DNA from: Nostoc sp. S13
Lineage (GTDB): Bacteria > Cyanobacteriota > Cyanobacteriia > Cyanobacteriales > Nostocaceae
Length of the DNA: 64,000 nt
Direction: 5' to 3'
NCBI RefSeq assembly: GCF_029379315.1
Contig: NZ_JAQYWQ010000006.1
Coordinates: 13,811 to 77,810 of the forward strand
The notes beneath the pieces were generated by a model that saw only the letters and a program-made list of their open reading frames with translations, did no database searches and was not told where the DNA came from. Within the stretch, counting starts at the first letter, position 1. Each line of letters opens with the position of its first letter. This document shows positions 55,146 through 63,398 of this stretch, piece by piece. The position numbers and the translations under genes are program-made.

Positions 55146-56003
55146 ATGGGCGTAAATTCAAAAATTACAATTGCAGCTATTTTAACTTTGGCGATCGCTG
55201 GATGTGCTTCTGAAGATACACAAAAAGCCATTAATCCTGCACCAATTCCCAAAATAGCAGCAAAGTCGCCAGCAACGGCTCAATCCTTTAAGAATCCAGT
55301 GATACCTACCAGAGAGGTATCACAAGTTACTCCCGCATCTGTTAACTTGATTCAATCCACTAATGCTACAGAGCGGGCACGGCTAGTTGTGCTATCAAAA
55401 AATCGAAGTGACCCATTTGCACAACTTTTCGGGCAGACGGCTCCCGCAATGCCTCCAACATCTGGAAGACCTGTTCCCGTGTTGCCTAAGCTACCCACTA
55501 GATCATTAGCAGGACGAAAACTTCCAACACGCAGCATAGCTTTAAATCCAAAGAAAAATAACATTTCTTCTGTACCAAAACCAAAAAAAGTCAATCCTAT
55601 CTTGACTTCAGTCTTGCCTAAGGTTTTGCCTCAAGTTGTCTCCAACCCGACTTTAGTATCTGTATTGCCAGCGCCAGCACAACCTGAGTTAGCAAGGGGA
55701 GTGCTTGTGACTGGTGTAGTTCTGATTAGTCAGGAACCACAAGCAATTATCAAAGTACCCGATGAGCCGACGAGTCGCTATGTGCAGGCGGGACAGCGAT
55801 TAGCAGATGGTGTACTGATTAAACGTATTGAAATGAATCAGGGCTACAACCCCATCGTGATTCTGGAACAATATGGTATTGAAGTTGCCAAAATGGTAGG
55901 GGAAGGGGCTGTCAATTCAACGCCGTCAGCTGCACCTGCTAGCGGTAATCCTGTTTCAGTGACAACGCCCCCCTCAAATCCTTCTAATGTTGGAGCTTCA
56001 TAA
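55146..56003 (+). CDS. Lipoprotein with PilP-like C-terminal domain
   Basis: 285 residues. A lipoprotein signal peptide with lipobox AIAGC (Cys20) is followed by a long Pro-rich, low-complexity linker (about 40-185) containing DPFAQLF, the type of box found in PilP. The C-terminal domain (about 190-250, RGVLVTGVVLISQEPQAII, VQAGQRLADGVLIKRIE) has the small beta-barrel pattern of PilP pilus-alignment proteins. A role in type IV pilus assembly is possible but unproven. A three-base gap separates it from the next small gene, so they are co-transcribed. Confidence 0.7.
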   Translation: MGVNSKITIAAILTLAIAGCASEDTQKAINPAPIPKIAAKSPATAQSFKNPVIPTREVSQVTPASVNLIQSTNATERARLVVLSKNRSDPFAQLFGQTAPAMPPTSGRPVPVLPKLPTRSLAGRKLPTRSIALNPKKNNISSVPKPKKVNPILTSVLPKVLPQVVSNPTLVSVLPAPAQPELARGVLVTGVVLISQEPQAIIKVPDEPTSRYVQAGQRLADGVLIKRIEMNQGYNPIVILEQYGIEVAKMVGEGAVNSTPSAAPASGNPVSVTTPPSNPSNVGAS

Positions 56004-56005
56004 AC

Positions 56006-56257
56006 ATGGAGACTAAGGAAAAAATTGAATTCCCTGGTTTACCTTTAGCAGTCTATAGAGAGATAGCAGCTCATTTATGTCAAGTGGAAGGGGTAGAAGT
56101 AGATTTAATTCCCCAGTCATCCCAACAGTTTGATTACAATCAAAGTCAAATTGGTGGCTTGTCCATCTCGTGGACAGCAAACTCTGGCTCAGAAAGTCGG
56201 CAACGAGTTAGCCAAATTTTGGCTTACTATCAAAATCGCTATATAAATCTTATTTGA
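56006..56257 (+). CDS. Small conserved hypothetical protein
   Basis: 83 residues (METKEKIEFPGLPLAVYREI). Starts three bases after the lipoprotein stop, and a hairpin terminator follows its stop, which together support a real gene at the end of a two-gene operon. Soluble, no recognised domain. The C-terminal part ends RVSQILAYYQNRYINL. Confidence 0.75.
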   Translation: METKEKIEFPGLPLAVYREIAAHLCQVEGVEVDLIPQSSQQFDYNQSQIGGLSISWTANSGSESRQRVSQILAYYQNRYINLI

Positions 56258-56279
56258 TTTGCGAAAATCGAAGCCTCAG

Positions 56280-56312
56280 ATTCCCGATTTTCCCAAGAAG
56301 TCGGGAATTTTG
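56280..56312 (+). terminator. Hairpin terminator after the small gene
   Basis: ATTCCCGA and TCGGGAAT form an eight-pair stem followed by TTTTG. It lies between the small gene and the ABC ATPase, inside the longest possible ABC frame, and therefore argues that the ABC start codon lies downstream of it. Confidence 0.7.
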
Positions 56313-56339
56313 TTATTCACGAATGTTAATATCAATTTA

Positions 56340-57269
56340 TTGAATTTAGCTGAAAACTTGCGTACTCAAAAAACTGCTGTCTTTCTAGAAAACGTCTACA
56401 AGTTTTACAACAATGTACCTGTAGTCAATGACCTGTCATTCAAAATTGAGGCGGGGGAGATATTTGCTCTACTTGGCCCGAACGGTGCGGGTAAATCAAC
56501 CACAATTCGGATGCTGACTACACTCACGAAACCGTCCCAAGGACGGATAGAAGTAAGTGGATATGATGTGAAGAGCCAAGCAATGCTGGCAAAACAGAGT
56601 ATTGGCGTAGTCTTGCAGCAAATTAGTGTGGATAACGATTTAACCGTTTGGGAAAATATGGAACTGCATGGGAGACTACATCACATTAGCAACCCGCAGC
56701 GACAAAAACTAATTAATCAATGGCTAGAGTCTCTTGAGCTAGCACAAAAACGTGATGATTTGGTAAAAACCCTGTCTGGGGGTATGAAACGACGGTTGCA
56801 GATTGCGAGAGCTTTATTACATCAACCGCAAATTTTGTTTTTGGATGAACCAACGGTAGGACTAGACCCCCAAACCAGGCGACGCCTCTGGGAAATTATT
56901 CGGGATTTGAATAAGCAGGGGATGACGATGCTACTGACCACTCATTATATGGATGAGGTCGAATTTTTATGCGATGCCTTTGGCTCTACCAAGCCAGGAC
57001 GTATCGGTATTATGGATAGTGGTAAGCTGATTTCTTTGGGAACTTTACAACAGCTGCGTTCTGCTCACGGTGAAGGTTTGGTAATGAAGCAATTAAATCT
57101 GTCTGAAGTGGAGAGTGATGGCGCTCGTCGCTGGGAATATTTGTTTTTTCCATCCTTGGAAGCAGCAAATATCTACTTGAATGAACAGCCCGATAAAACC
57201 GGAATGATGGTGCGTCCCTCTAACTTGGAAGATATTTTTGTGGAATTAACGGGACGCCAGTTAGACTAA
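56340..57269 (+). CDS. ABC transporter ATP-binding protein (DrrA/NodI type)
   Basis: The open frame begins at a TTG at 56259, but an apparent terminator at 56280-56312 lies inside that extension, so a TTG at 56340 (or 56358) is preferred, giving about 309 residues. Walker A GPNGAGKST, Q-loop VVLQQ, signature LSGGMKRRLQIA, Walker B ILFLDEPTVGLDP and the H-loop His in LLTTHYMDE are intact. A C-terminal domain (about 220-305) is as in drug/polysaccharide exporters. Usually paired with an ABC-2 permease, but none is adjacent here. Substrate unknown. Confidence 0.85.
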   Translation: MNLAENLRTQKTAVFLENVYKFYNNVPVVNDLSFKIEAGEIFALLGPNGAGKSTTIRMLTTLTKPSQGRIEVSGYDVKSQAMLAKQSIGVVLQQISVDNDLTVWENMELHGRLHHISNPQRQKLINQWLESLELAQKRDDLVKTLSGGMKRRLQIARALLHQPQILFLDEPTVGLDPQTRRRLWEIIRDLNKQGMTMLLTTHYMDEVEFLCDAFGSTKPGRIGIMDSGKLISLGTLQQLRSAHGEGLVMKQLNLSEVESDGARRWEYLFFPSLEAANIYLNEQPDKTGMMVRPSNLEDIFVELTGRQLD

Positions 57270-57271
57270 CC

Positions 57272-57952
57272 TCATCCTCCTAACTGTCGCAGCATAGCTT
57301 CTACCCTTTCTACGCCATTTGAGTCATTGCGCCGCTTGTACAAGTCACGGGCTTTCTGTAGCAAGCTGTTTGCTTGTTTGGCTTGTCGTCGCTGTTTATA
57401 CATCGAACCCATCAACTCATAAGTTTGAGCATTGTTCTTATCCAACTCGATTGCTTGTTGGTATGCCCAGGTAGCTGCACTATAGTCTCCCATACGCGAT
57501 TGCGTCACAGCCAATCCTAAATAGGCATTAACGTTGTTACGGTTCAGCTGTATGGCACGACGGTAGCCTTCCTTTGCCCCAGGTGTGTCGCCCAAATTCG
57601 CTTTGATGTAACCTACAGCGTAGTAAAAATCACTATTGTTAGGGTTGATAGCGATCGCTCGACGATAAGCAGTTAATGCCGCTCGGTAATTTCCCTGTTG
57701 AGCGTATAAGTAGCCAATACCTGAATGAATTTTAGCATTTTTGGGATCTAGGCTAGCTGCTTGCTGATAAACTGCGATCGCACCACCATAATTACCGGTA
57801 TCAACTAACCTCCGTCCTTCTTCTAGCAGTTGCTTTAACTGTGGGTTTTTAGTTTGTGCCACTAGTACCTGAGCCTGAGCCACTGAAGGTATGCTGAAGG
57901 CAAAACATCCTAATAACACTACACTAAACACAAATGATGTTGGCTTGTACAC
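57272..57952 (-). CDS. Exported TPR protein
   Basis: 226 residues. The signal peptide is about 1-28 (ends AQAQV). Four to five tetratricopeptide units follow: GNYGGAIAVYQQAASLDPKN, GNYRAALTAYRRAIAINPNN, GDTPGAKEGYRRAIQLNRNN, GDYSAATWAYQQAIELDKNN and a degenerate fifth. TPR arrays mediate protein-protein contacts, here probably in the periplasm. It converges with the ABC ATPase gene (two bases apart). Confidence 0.85.
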   Translation of the reverse strand: MYKPTSFVFSVVLLGCFAFSIPSVAQAQVLVAQTKNPQLKQLLEEGRRLVDTGNYGGAIAVYQQAASLDPKNAKIHSGIGYLYAQQGNYRAALTAYRRAIAINPNNSDFYYAVGYIKANLGDTPGAKEGYRRAIQLNRNNVNAYLGLAVTQSRMGDYSAATWAYQQAIELDKNNAQTYELMGSMYKQRRQAKQANSLLQKARDLYKRRNDSNGVERVEAMLRQLGG

Positions 57953-58542
57953 AGTAAATTTCCTGAAATTTTAGACGACTTTTTTCTTGTACATTAAAAC
58001 AAAAATATGGACTTTTGAAAACTGTATTTCTTCGTATTCATTAAATGTTAATTGTTTATCTACTCTTTCCTTTACAATCAGTGGCATATCACAGAGTCTT
58101 TACTGAAAGATCAAGTGCCAGGTATAAATGATCAAATGAGCTTACTCTACATATAAATTCGGAGAATACCAAAATTACACTCTTTTTTTACAGTAGTTAT
58201 ACTTATAATTCCCCAAGAACCAAACCAATAGATGTCTCACTTAATTCTGGGAGCATCTCAATGAAAGCAAATATACCAGATGAGAAACAAGATTCTTGCT
58301 TCCTTTCGGAACCCACGGAGAGAATTAGGGTGAGATTTTACAAGCTTCCCTTAATTCTAAATAGGCGATCCGACAATGGCACTTCACGGCCCATGTGTGC
58401 GATCGCAATCTAAAATTGTGTCAGAATATGTTTATCAAACTTATCTCAACCCAGGCTAATTATAAATGTGTAAATAAATTTACATTTGTTAGAGTATTTT
58501 AATAATAAATATCAAGCTAGATGTTATTTGGGAGGCTAATTT
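57953..58542. other. Spacer, no feature seen
   Basis: 590 bp between divergent genes. AT-rich, with one HIP1-like GCGATCGC near 58399. No protein-like frame, no tRNA-like fold and no clear repeat was recognised. GGGAGG at 58530-58535 is the ribosome site of the next gene. Confidence 0.5.
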
Positions 58543-58869
58543 ATGATTATAAGTACTACTGATGTGATTCAAGGAGCGGTTATTGAGTCATATTTAGGTG
58601 TTGTGACAGCAGAAGTAGTCTACGGCAGCAATTTCTTACGAGACTTTTTGGCTGGTATTCGAGATATTATCGGTGGACGCACTGGTAGTTATGAGCGTCT
58701 ATTTGAGCAGGGTCAACGCAAGGCACTAGAAGAATTAGAGCAACGAGCACAACGTTTAGGAGCAAATGCTGTGATCGGCATTGAAATTGATACTGGTACA
58801 ATCAATCTTGACCAATCAGGAGTTCTTTTGCTGATTACTGCCACAGGCACTGCTGTAAAGATGCGTTAA
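58543..58869 (+). CDS. YbjQ/UPF0145-family protein
   Basis: 108 residues, with the family start ISTTDVIQGAVIESYLGVVTAEVVYGSN and the late motif ALEELEQRAQRLGANAVIGIEID. GGGAGG lies upstream of the ATG. Family members form a small pentameric fold of unknown function. Complete length. Confidence 0.9.
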   Translation: MIISTTDVIQGAVIESYLGVVTAEVVYGSNFLRDFLAGIRDIIGGRTGSYERLFEQGQRKALEELEQRAQRLGANAVIGIEIDTGTINLDQSGVLLLITATGTAVKMR

Positions 58870-59193
58870 TTTTTTATTGTTTGTCTAATTACTTTGTGAA
58901 GATTTTTTAATAAAGGTTACAAAGTTTTGTATTAAGTCTAATTTTTTGCGGATGTATTATATATAGCAGTTAATAACTGTATTTTAACTTCTAAAGAATC
59001 ATTAAATAAAAAAAATACTAAATTTGATTAAAAATTGTTAAAGGTGTTAGTTTTTTTATCACTGAAGATATATTCATTAAATATTTCTATTGATAGATAT
59101 GAAAATAGATGATTTAGTTATTTAATCTTAAGTATAAAGATTTGAATATACCTGAAATATAGTTTGTTGAAACAGCACTGGAGAACATAAGCA
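58870..59193. other. AT-rich spacer, no feature seen
   Basis: 324 bp of very AT-rich sequence between two plus-strand genes. No convincing terminator, gene or repeat was recognised. Confidence 0.5.
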
Positions 59194-59823
59194 ATGTCAT
59201 ACGTAAATCGAACAGGTGATGACGTTATTTCTAATGAACCTGTGGTAGCAGGCCGAGTAACTGAATATCATGATCTTGTTCGCTGGGGGCCGATTATTTC
59301 TGGTTTGTTGGTTTCTTTAGCTACCCAATTAATTTTGAGCGCTATAATTGGCGCTTTTGCCGCAGGTGCAGTTGAAGGTTCAGGTGCACCCAGATCAATT
59401 GCCCCAAACGCTGCGGGTAATGCGGGGCTTTGGTCAACCATAGCTTTGTTGATTTCTCTATTTACGGGTGGTTGGGTTACAGCCCGTGCTTGTGGGCCAA
59501 TGAAGCGCAATACAGCTCTTCTTAACGGCGCAATTCTTTGGGCTACGACTTTGGCAGTTAGCTCATGGCTTTTAGCAAGTGGAGTATCTGGTGCTTTTGG
59601 TGTTGCTGCTTCCAACGCTGGGGCAGTCATAAACCAGGTACAACAGCAAGGTGGTGTTAATGTACCACAAGCAAACATAAGTGCCGAACAAGCTCGTGAA
59701 GCGGCAGGTAATTTACGTTCGGGATTGTGGTGGTTTGTGTTTGGTTCTTTGTTGGGTTTAATAGCTTCAATGATTGGAGCCGTAACTGGAGCTCGTAGTC
59801 CCCGCACTAACTACAATCCTTGA
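59194..59823 (+). CDS. Four-helix membrane protein of unknown function
   Basis: 209 residues. Four likely membrane segments: about 32-54 (IISGLLVSLATQLILSAIIG), 76-98 (LWSTIALLISLFTGGWVTAR), 107-135 (LLNGAILWATTLAVSSWLLA) and 178-202 (LWWFVFGSLLGLIASMIGAV). A Gly/Ala-rich pattern, similar to TIGR04086/YrzE-like membrane proteins. A Gln/Asn-rich loop lies between segments three and four. A good terminator follows at 59863-59887. Function unknown. Confidence 0.8.
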   Translation: MSYVNRTGDDVISNEPVVAGRVTEYHDLVRWGPIISGLLVSLATQLILSAIIGAFAAGAVEGSGAPRSIAPNAAGNAGLWSTIALLISLFTGGWVTARACGPMKRNTALLNGAILWATTLAVSSWLLASGVSGAFGVAASNAGAVINQVQQQGGVNVPQANISAEQAREAAGNLRSGLWWFVFGSLLGLIASMIGAVTGARSPRTNYNP

Positions 59824-59862
59824 AGAATTGTTTGACAAACAAAATGTTATCAACTTTAAAAG

Positions 59863-59887
59863 CACCTTTTTTGAAGGTGTTTTTTTT
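59863..59887 (+). terminator. Rho-independent terminator
   Basis: CACCTT (59863-59868), a five-base T-rich loop, AAGGTG (59874-59879), then eight Ts. It lies 40 bp after the membrane protein stop and four bases before a dispersed repeat copy. Confidence 0.75.
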
Positions 59888-59890
59888 ATG

Positions 59891-60080
59891 AAACAGAATA
59901 AAGGTGCCAGTCGCCAGAATTCACTTGGGTATTTTGTGCGACTGGTGGATGAATAAACGGCGTTTTTGCACCCCCGCCAAATTTTCTTGTTTTGTGGTCA
60001 ACTTTCGTAGTGGGGGGTCTGAATCCCACACTGATTGCATTCTGACGAATGTATTCTGACTTCTGAATTCTTCTTCAATA
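59891..60080. repeat. Second copy of the 3155-3401 repeat interior, inverted
   Basis: Reverse complement of this 190-bp stretch matches about 3165-3345 (for example GGCACCTTTATTCTGTT, TGAATTCTGGCGACTGGCAC, TTTATTCATCCACCAGTCGC). It lacks the AGGACTTAC ends. A 24-bp central block at 59974-59997 is in the opposite relative orientation to the flanks, as compared with 3247-3270. Confidence 0.8.
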
Positions 60081-60536
60081 TTTAAAACTGGCGTTTGTAG
60101 CGATCAATTAATTCTGGCGTAGTCAAAATATGACTATCGATAGCTGTTAAAATTTGGCTTTTGTTAGCACCTGCAATCTAACTTTTTAGGTTCTTCAGTT
60201 CATTTTATGGAACAGAATAATAAATAAAACCTAAAAATACGCTAGATTTATTGCTGTGAGTGGGTTTTAAGTTTTTGAGCCTTTCTATAAAACTGCGATT
60301 TTAATGCTCTCCCATAAAACCAACGCAACAACCGGATTTATTTTGTTGTCTCTAATACTAGCTTAGTACGATCGCAAAAATATTTAAAATCTTTACTCCC
60401 ATTTTCTAAATATTATTAATTTTTCGGATATCTATTAATATCACGCTTCTAAAAAATAGAAATGTTTTTTAGAAGCGCAATATTTTGGATGGTTATTTTT
60501 TCTAAATAAATTAAACGAAAACTTTACTACCGCAGA
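60081..60536. other. Spacer with a gene fragment
   Basis: A minus-strand 33-residue piece (about 60082-60183), ending LTTPELIDRYKRQF then TAA, reads like the C-terminus of a lost gene; a TAG lies directly upstream. The remaining 350 bp are AT-rich. TTTTTTAGAAGCG at about 60463 pairs with CGCTTCTAAAAAA at about 60443, a possible terminator for either direction. Confidence 0.4.
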
Positions 60537-60797
60537 TCACCATTTCAAATATGAAACTTCAATGCCCTGCTCACGCCGAATTTTGCCATCTTTTTCAAAC
60601 CAACCAATTACTTGTTGCGCTGTCAAATCTTCAATCGCAACGCCGTAATCTTGGGCGATATGCTTCAAAAGTTTAAGTGATGAAATTGTCAATCTTGTTA
60701 AAAACTTTTCTGGGGAAGACAACAAAGCCGCGTCTACTTTTGCGGACTCTTCCAGAGTTAAAAATTGTGCTGATGGTTGCTGTGGTAGTACGTCCAT
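60537..60797 (-). CDS. Small conserved hypothetical protein next to sufR
   Basis: 86 residues (MDVLPQQPSAQFLTLEESAKV). Helical, soluble, with a middle LTRLTISSLKLLKHIAQDYG and VIGWFEKDGKIRREQG. It lies 88 bp after the sufR stop on the same strand, so it may be co-transcribed with sufR. No family recognised. Confidence 0.7.
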   Translation of the reverse strand: MDVLPQQPSAQFLTLEESAKVDAALLSSPEKFLTRLTISSLKLLKHIAQDYGVAIEDLTAQQVIGWFEKDGKIRREQGIEVSYLKW

Positions 60798-60885
60798 AAC
60801 GCTATCTCAAACTTAGTTGATTATTGATAATGGGTAGTTGCTATTCAGCTATTATCGATTACCGAAGCTAGATGTAAAACCGAGT

Positions 60886-61581
60886 TTATTTATGAGAATT
60901 TTGCTGGCAAGCTTGTACCAAATAGCCACAACGATGTTCGCCATCAATAATCCAGTGGGTGCGTTCTACGGTACAATCTGGTAAGACGGCTGCAAACATT
61001 TCTAATTCGTGACCACAAATGCTGGGGAAAGACTCGGCAACGTTGGAAATGGCGCAGTTATGCTCCATTAAGATAAAGCGATCGCTCTCAAAGCAGTCAT
61101 TCGCATCAACAGGGTGATACTCCGCCATGAAGCCTTCCGCTTTTCTGAACTCTACTAAGTTGGCTACACGTTGCCGCAGTGAACCACTACCCACGCGATC
61201 GCGATATTCTAGTGCTTTGCGCTCCCACTGTTTCTGTAAAATCCATTTAAATTGGTCATCTCCCATCGTTTCGGCTAAGGTGTCTAGCAGCGAAACCGCA
61301 AAATTGCCGTGGCCATCACCGAAGCGATCGCTCATTGTTCGATGCAAGCGATCGCGTCCCTGACGACTCAATTGATAAAGATGCTGCGGACGCCCCATCC
61401 CCGCCTGCACTGATGTCGAATACAAAACTAGCTCCTCTGCCTCCAAATCTTTGAGATGGCGACGAATCGCTTGGGGGGTAACGTCTAAAACTTCAGCTAG
61501 CTCCAAAGCCGTTGCTTTTTCGTGTTTGTGCAGATACTCTAGGATATCTTGCTTGGTTGAGGACTGGTGGATAGTCGTCAT
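60886..61581 (-). CDS. sufR: SufR, iron-sulfur-dependent repressor of the suf operon
   Basis: 231 residues from the ATG at 61581; a TTG frame to 61614 adds 11 residues and is rejected. An N-terminal DeoR/ArsR-like winged helix (about 8-70, TALELAEVLDVTPQAIRRHLKDLEAEEL) recognises DNA. The C-terminal part has four cysteines spaced CX12C-X13-C-X14-C (about Cys176, 189, 203, 218), the known 4Fe-4S ligand pattern. With its cluster bound it represses sufBCDS and itself. Divergent from sufB, with two CAAC-N6-GTTG operators between. Confidence 0.95.
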   Translation of the reverse strand: MTTIHQSSTKQDILEYLHKHEKATALELAEVLDVTPQAIRRHLKDLEAEELVLYSTSVQAGMGRPQHLYQLSRQGRDRLHRTMSDRFGDGHGNFAVSLLDTLAETMGDDQFKWILQKQWERKALEYRDRVGSGSLRQRVANLVEFRKAEGFMAEYHPVDANDCFESDRFILMEHNCAISNVAESFPSICGHELEMFAAVLPDCTVERTHWIIDGEHRCGYLVQACQQNSHK

Positions 61582-61640
61582 CTTCGGGTGCGAGACGTTC
61601 AGCAAACGTCCCAAAAATTTCTTTGAAAATTTGACTTTGA

Positions 61641-61654
61641 CAACATTGTTGTTG
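61641..61654. promoter_or_regulatory. SufR operator 1 (CAAC-N6-GTTG)
   Basis: CAAC ATTGTT GTTG, a perfect match to the binding consensus published for Synechocystis SufR. It lies 60 bp upstream of the sufR ATG and 174 bp upstream of sufB. Confidence 0.85.
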
Positions 61655-61685
61655 TTAATTTAGCGTAAAATGAAGATACATTAAA

Positions 61686-61699
61686 CAACATAGCTGTTG
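61686..61699. promoter_or_regulatory. SufR operator 2 (CAAC-N6-GTTG)
   Basis: CAAC ATAGCT GTTG, a second perfect match, 31 bp beyond the first. Two sites in the sufR-sufB divergent region are expected for repression in both directions. Confidence 0.85.
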
Positions 61700-61827
61700 T
61701 TTTACTCTCCACCACTATTCTAGCAGCCGTGTAACCATTCCGTAATGCGAGATGGGAATCGGCTAAACAAAAGCCCGTCTTCCATCCTTATAGAGATTCC
61801 AGTTCCGAACACGAGAGATTATTACTG

Positions 61828-63267
61828 ATGAGTGCCACTGTCAAAACCTTAGTCAACCAACCCTACAAGTACGGCTTTGTCACAGACATTGAGTCCGACA
61901 CGATTCCGCGTGGACTAGACGAGGACGTTATCCGCTTGATCTCCTCTAAGAAGAACGAGCCGCAGTTCATGCTGGATTTTCGCCTCAGAGCTTATCGCCA
62001 GTGGCAAAAAATGACGGAACCAACTTGGCCTAATGTCAAGTATCCGCCAATTAATTATCAGGATATCATTTACTACTCAGCGCCGAAGCGCAAGAAAGAA
62101 AAACTAAACAGCTTGGACGAAGTTGATCCAACCCTTTTAGAAACCTTCGAGAAGTTAGGCATTTCTTTATCTGAACAGAAGCGACTAGCAAATGTTGCTG
62201 TGGATGCGATTTTCGATAGCGTCTCTGTCGCCACTACATTTAAAGAAAAGCTAGCGGAAGATGGCGTTATTTTCTGTTCGTTTTCCGAAGCGTTGCAAGA
62301 ACACCCAGAACTGATTAAAAAATATCTGGGTAGCGTTGTTCCCATTGCTGATAACTATTTTGCCGCCTTGAACGCCGCCGTATTTAGCGATGGTTCCTTT
62401 GTCTACATTCCTAAAGGCGTGAAATGCCCAATGGAACTTTCTACTTACTTCCGGATCAACTCTGGTGACACGGGACAATTTGAGCGGACTTTGATTGTCG
62501 CCGAAGAAGGTAGTTATGTTTCTTACCTCGAAGGTTGCACCGCACCGATGTATGACAGCAACCAGCTGCACGCCGCCGTTGTGGAACTTGTCGCCCTTGA
62601 CAACGCCGAAATCAAATACTCCACTGTACAAAACTGGTACGCTGGAGATGCTAACGGTAAAGGTGGTATTTACAACTTTGTCACCAAGCGCGGTTTGTGT
62701 CAGGGTGTAAATTCCAAGATTTCGTGGACTCAAGTAGAAACAGGTTCGGCAATTACTTGGAAATATCCCAGCTGTGTGTTGGTGGGCGATAATTCTGTAG
62801 GTGAATTCTACTCGGTGGCGCTGACAAATCATATGCAGCAAGCCGATACTGGCAGTAAGATGATTCACGTAGGTAAGAATACCCGCAGTACAATTATTTC
62901 TAAAGGAATCTCCGCAGGTAAATCCAGCAATAGCTACCGGGGTTTGGTGAAAGTCAACCCGACAGCGAAAGGGGCGAGAAATTATTCTCAGTGTGACTCA
63001 ATGCTAATTGGGGATAATGCCCATGCCAATACTTTCCCCTACATCCAGGTGCAAAATAATGCTGCGAAGGTGGAGCATGAAGCTTCTACTTCCAAGATTG
63101 GGGAAGATCAACTATTCTACTTCGCTCAACGGGGTATTTCTTCAGAAGATGCCATTTCGATGATGATTAGCGGCTTCTGTAAGGATGTTTTCAATCAGTT
63201 ACCGATGGAGTTTGCTGTAGAAGCTGATAAGTTGTTGAGTTTGAAGTTGGAAGGCAGTGTTGGATAA
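61828..63267 (+). CDS. sufB: Fe-S cluster assembly scaffold SufB
   Basis: 479 residues, full length. A beta-helix core with family blocks [67 protein letters not shown] and [11 protein letters not shown], ending [23 protein letters not shown]. It acts with SufC and SufD to build Fe-S clusters in the cytoplasm, with sulfur from SufS. sufC follows after 131 bp containing a strong hairpin. Confidence 0.97.
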   Translation: MSATVKTLVNQPYKYGFVTDIESDTIPRGLDEDVIRLISSKKNEPQFMLDFRLRAYRQWQKMTEPTWPNVKYPPINYQDIIYYSAPKRKKEKLNSLDEVDPTLLETFEKLGISLSEQKRLANVAVDAIFDSVSVATTFKEKLAEDGVIFCSFSEALQEHPELIKKYLGSVVPIADNYFAALNAAVFSDGSFVYIPKGVKCPMELSTYFRINSGDTGQFERTLIVAEEGSYVSYLEGCTAPMYDSNQLHAAVVELVALDNAEIKYSTVQNWYAGDANGKGGIYNFVTKRGLCQGVNSKISWTQVETGSAITWKYPSCVLVGDNSVGEFYSVALTNHMQQADTGSKMIHVGKNTRSTIISKGISAGKSSNSYRGLVKVNPTAKGARNYSQCDSMLIGDNAHANTFPYIQVQNNAAKVEHEASTSKIGEDQLFYFAQRGISSEDAISMMISGFCKDVFNQLPMEFAVEADKLLSLKLEGSVG

Positions 63268-63273
63268 ATGGAA

Positions 63274-63318
63274 CCAAAGATAAACACAGATACATCGGCG
63301 CTCTGTGTTTATCTTTGG
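63274..63318. repeat. 17-bp perfect hairpin between sufB and sufC
   Basis: CCAAAGATAAACACAGA (63274-63290) pairs perfectly with TCTGTGTTTATCTTTGG (63302-63318), loop 11 bases. It begins seven bases after the sufB stop. It is not followed by a T-run, so it may be an mRNA stability or processing element, or a dispersed repeat. CGCAAAGGG units follow at about 63356-63381. Confidence 0.85.
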
Positions 63319-63398
63319 AAGAATAACGTAGACGCTTCGGCTTGCCGCAGGCTACCGCAAAGGGCGCAAAGGGCGCAAAGAAAGAGAAGGGAGAGAAG

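Noticed and set aside
62251-62868. 205-residue minus-strand frame inside sufB
   Set aside because: Shadow of a strongly conserved gene.
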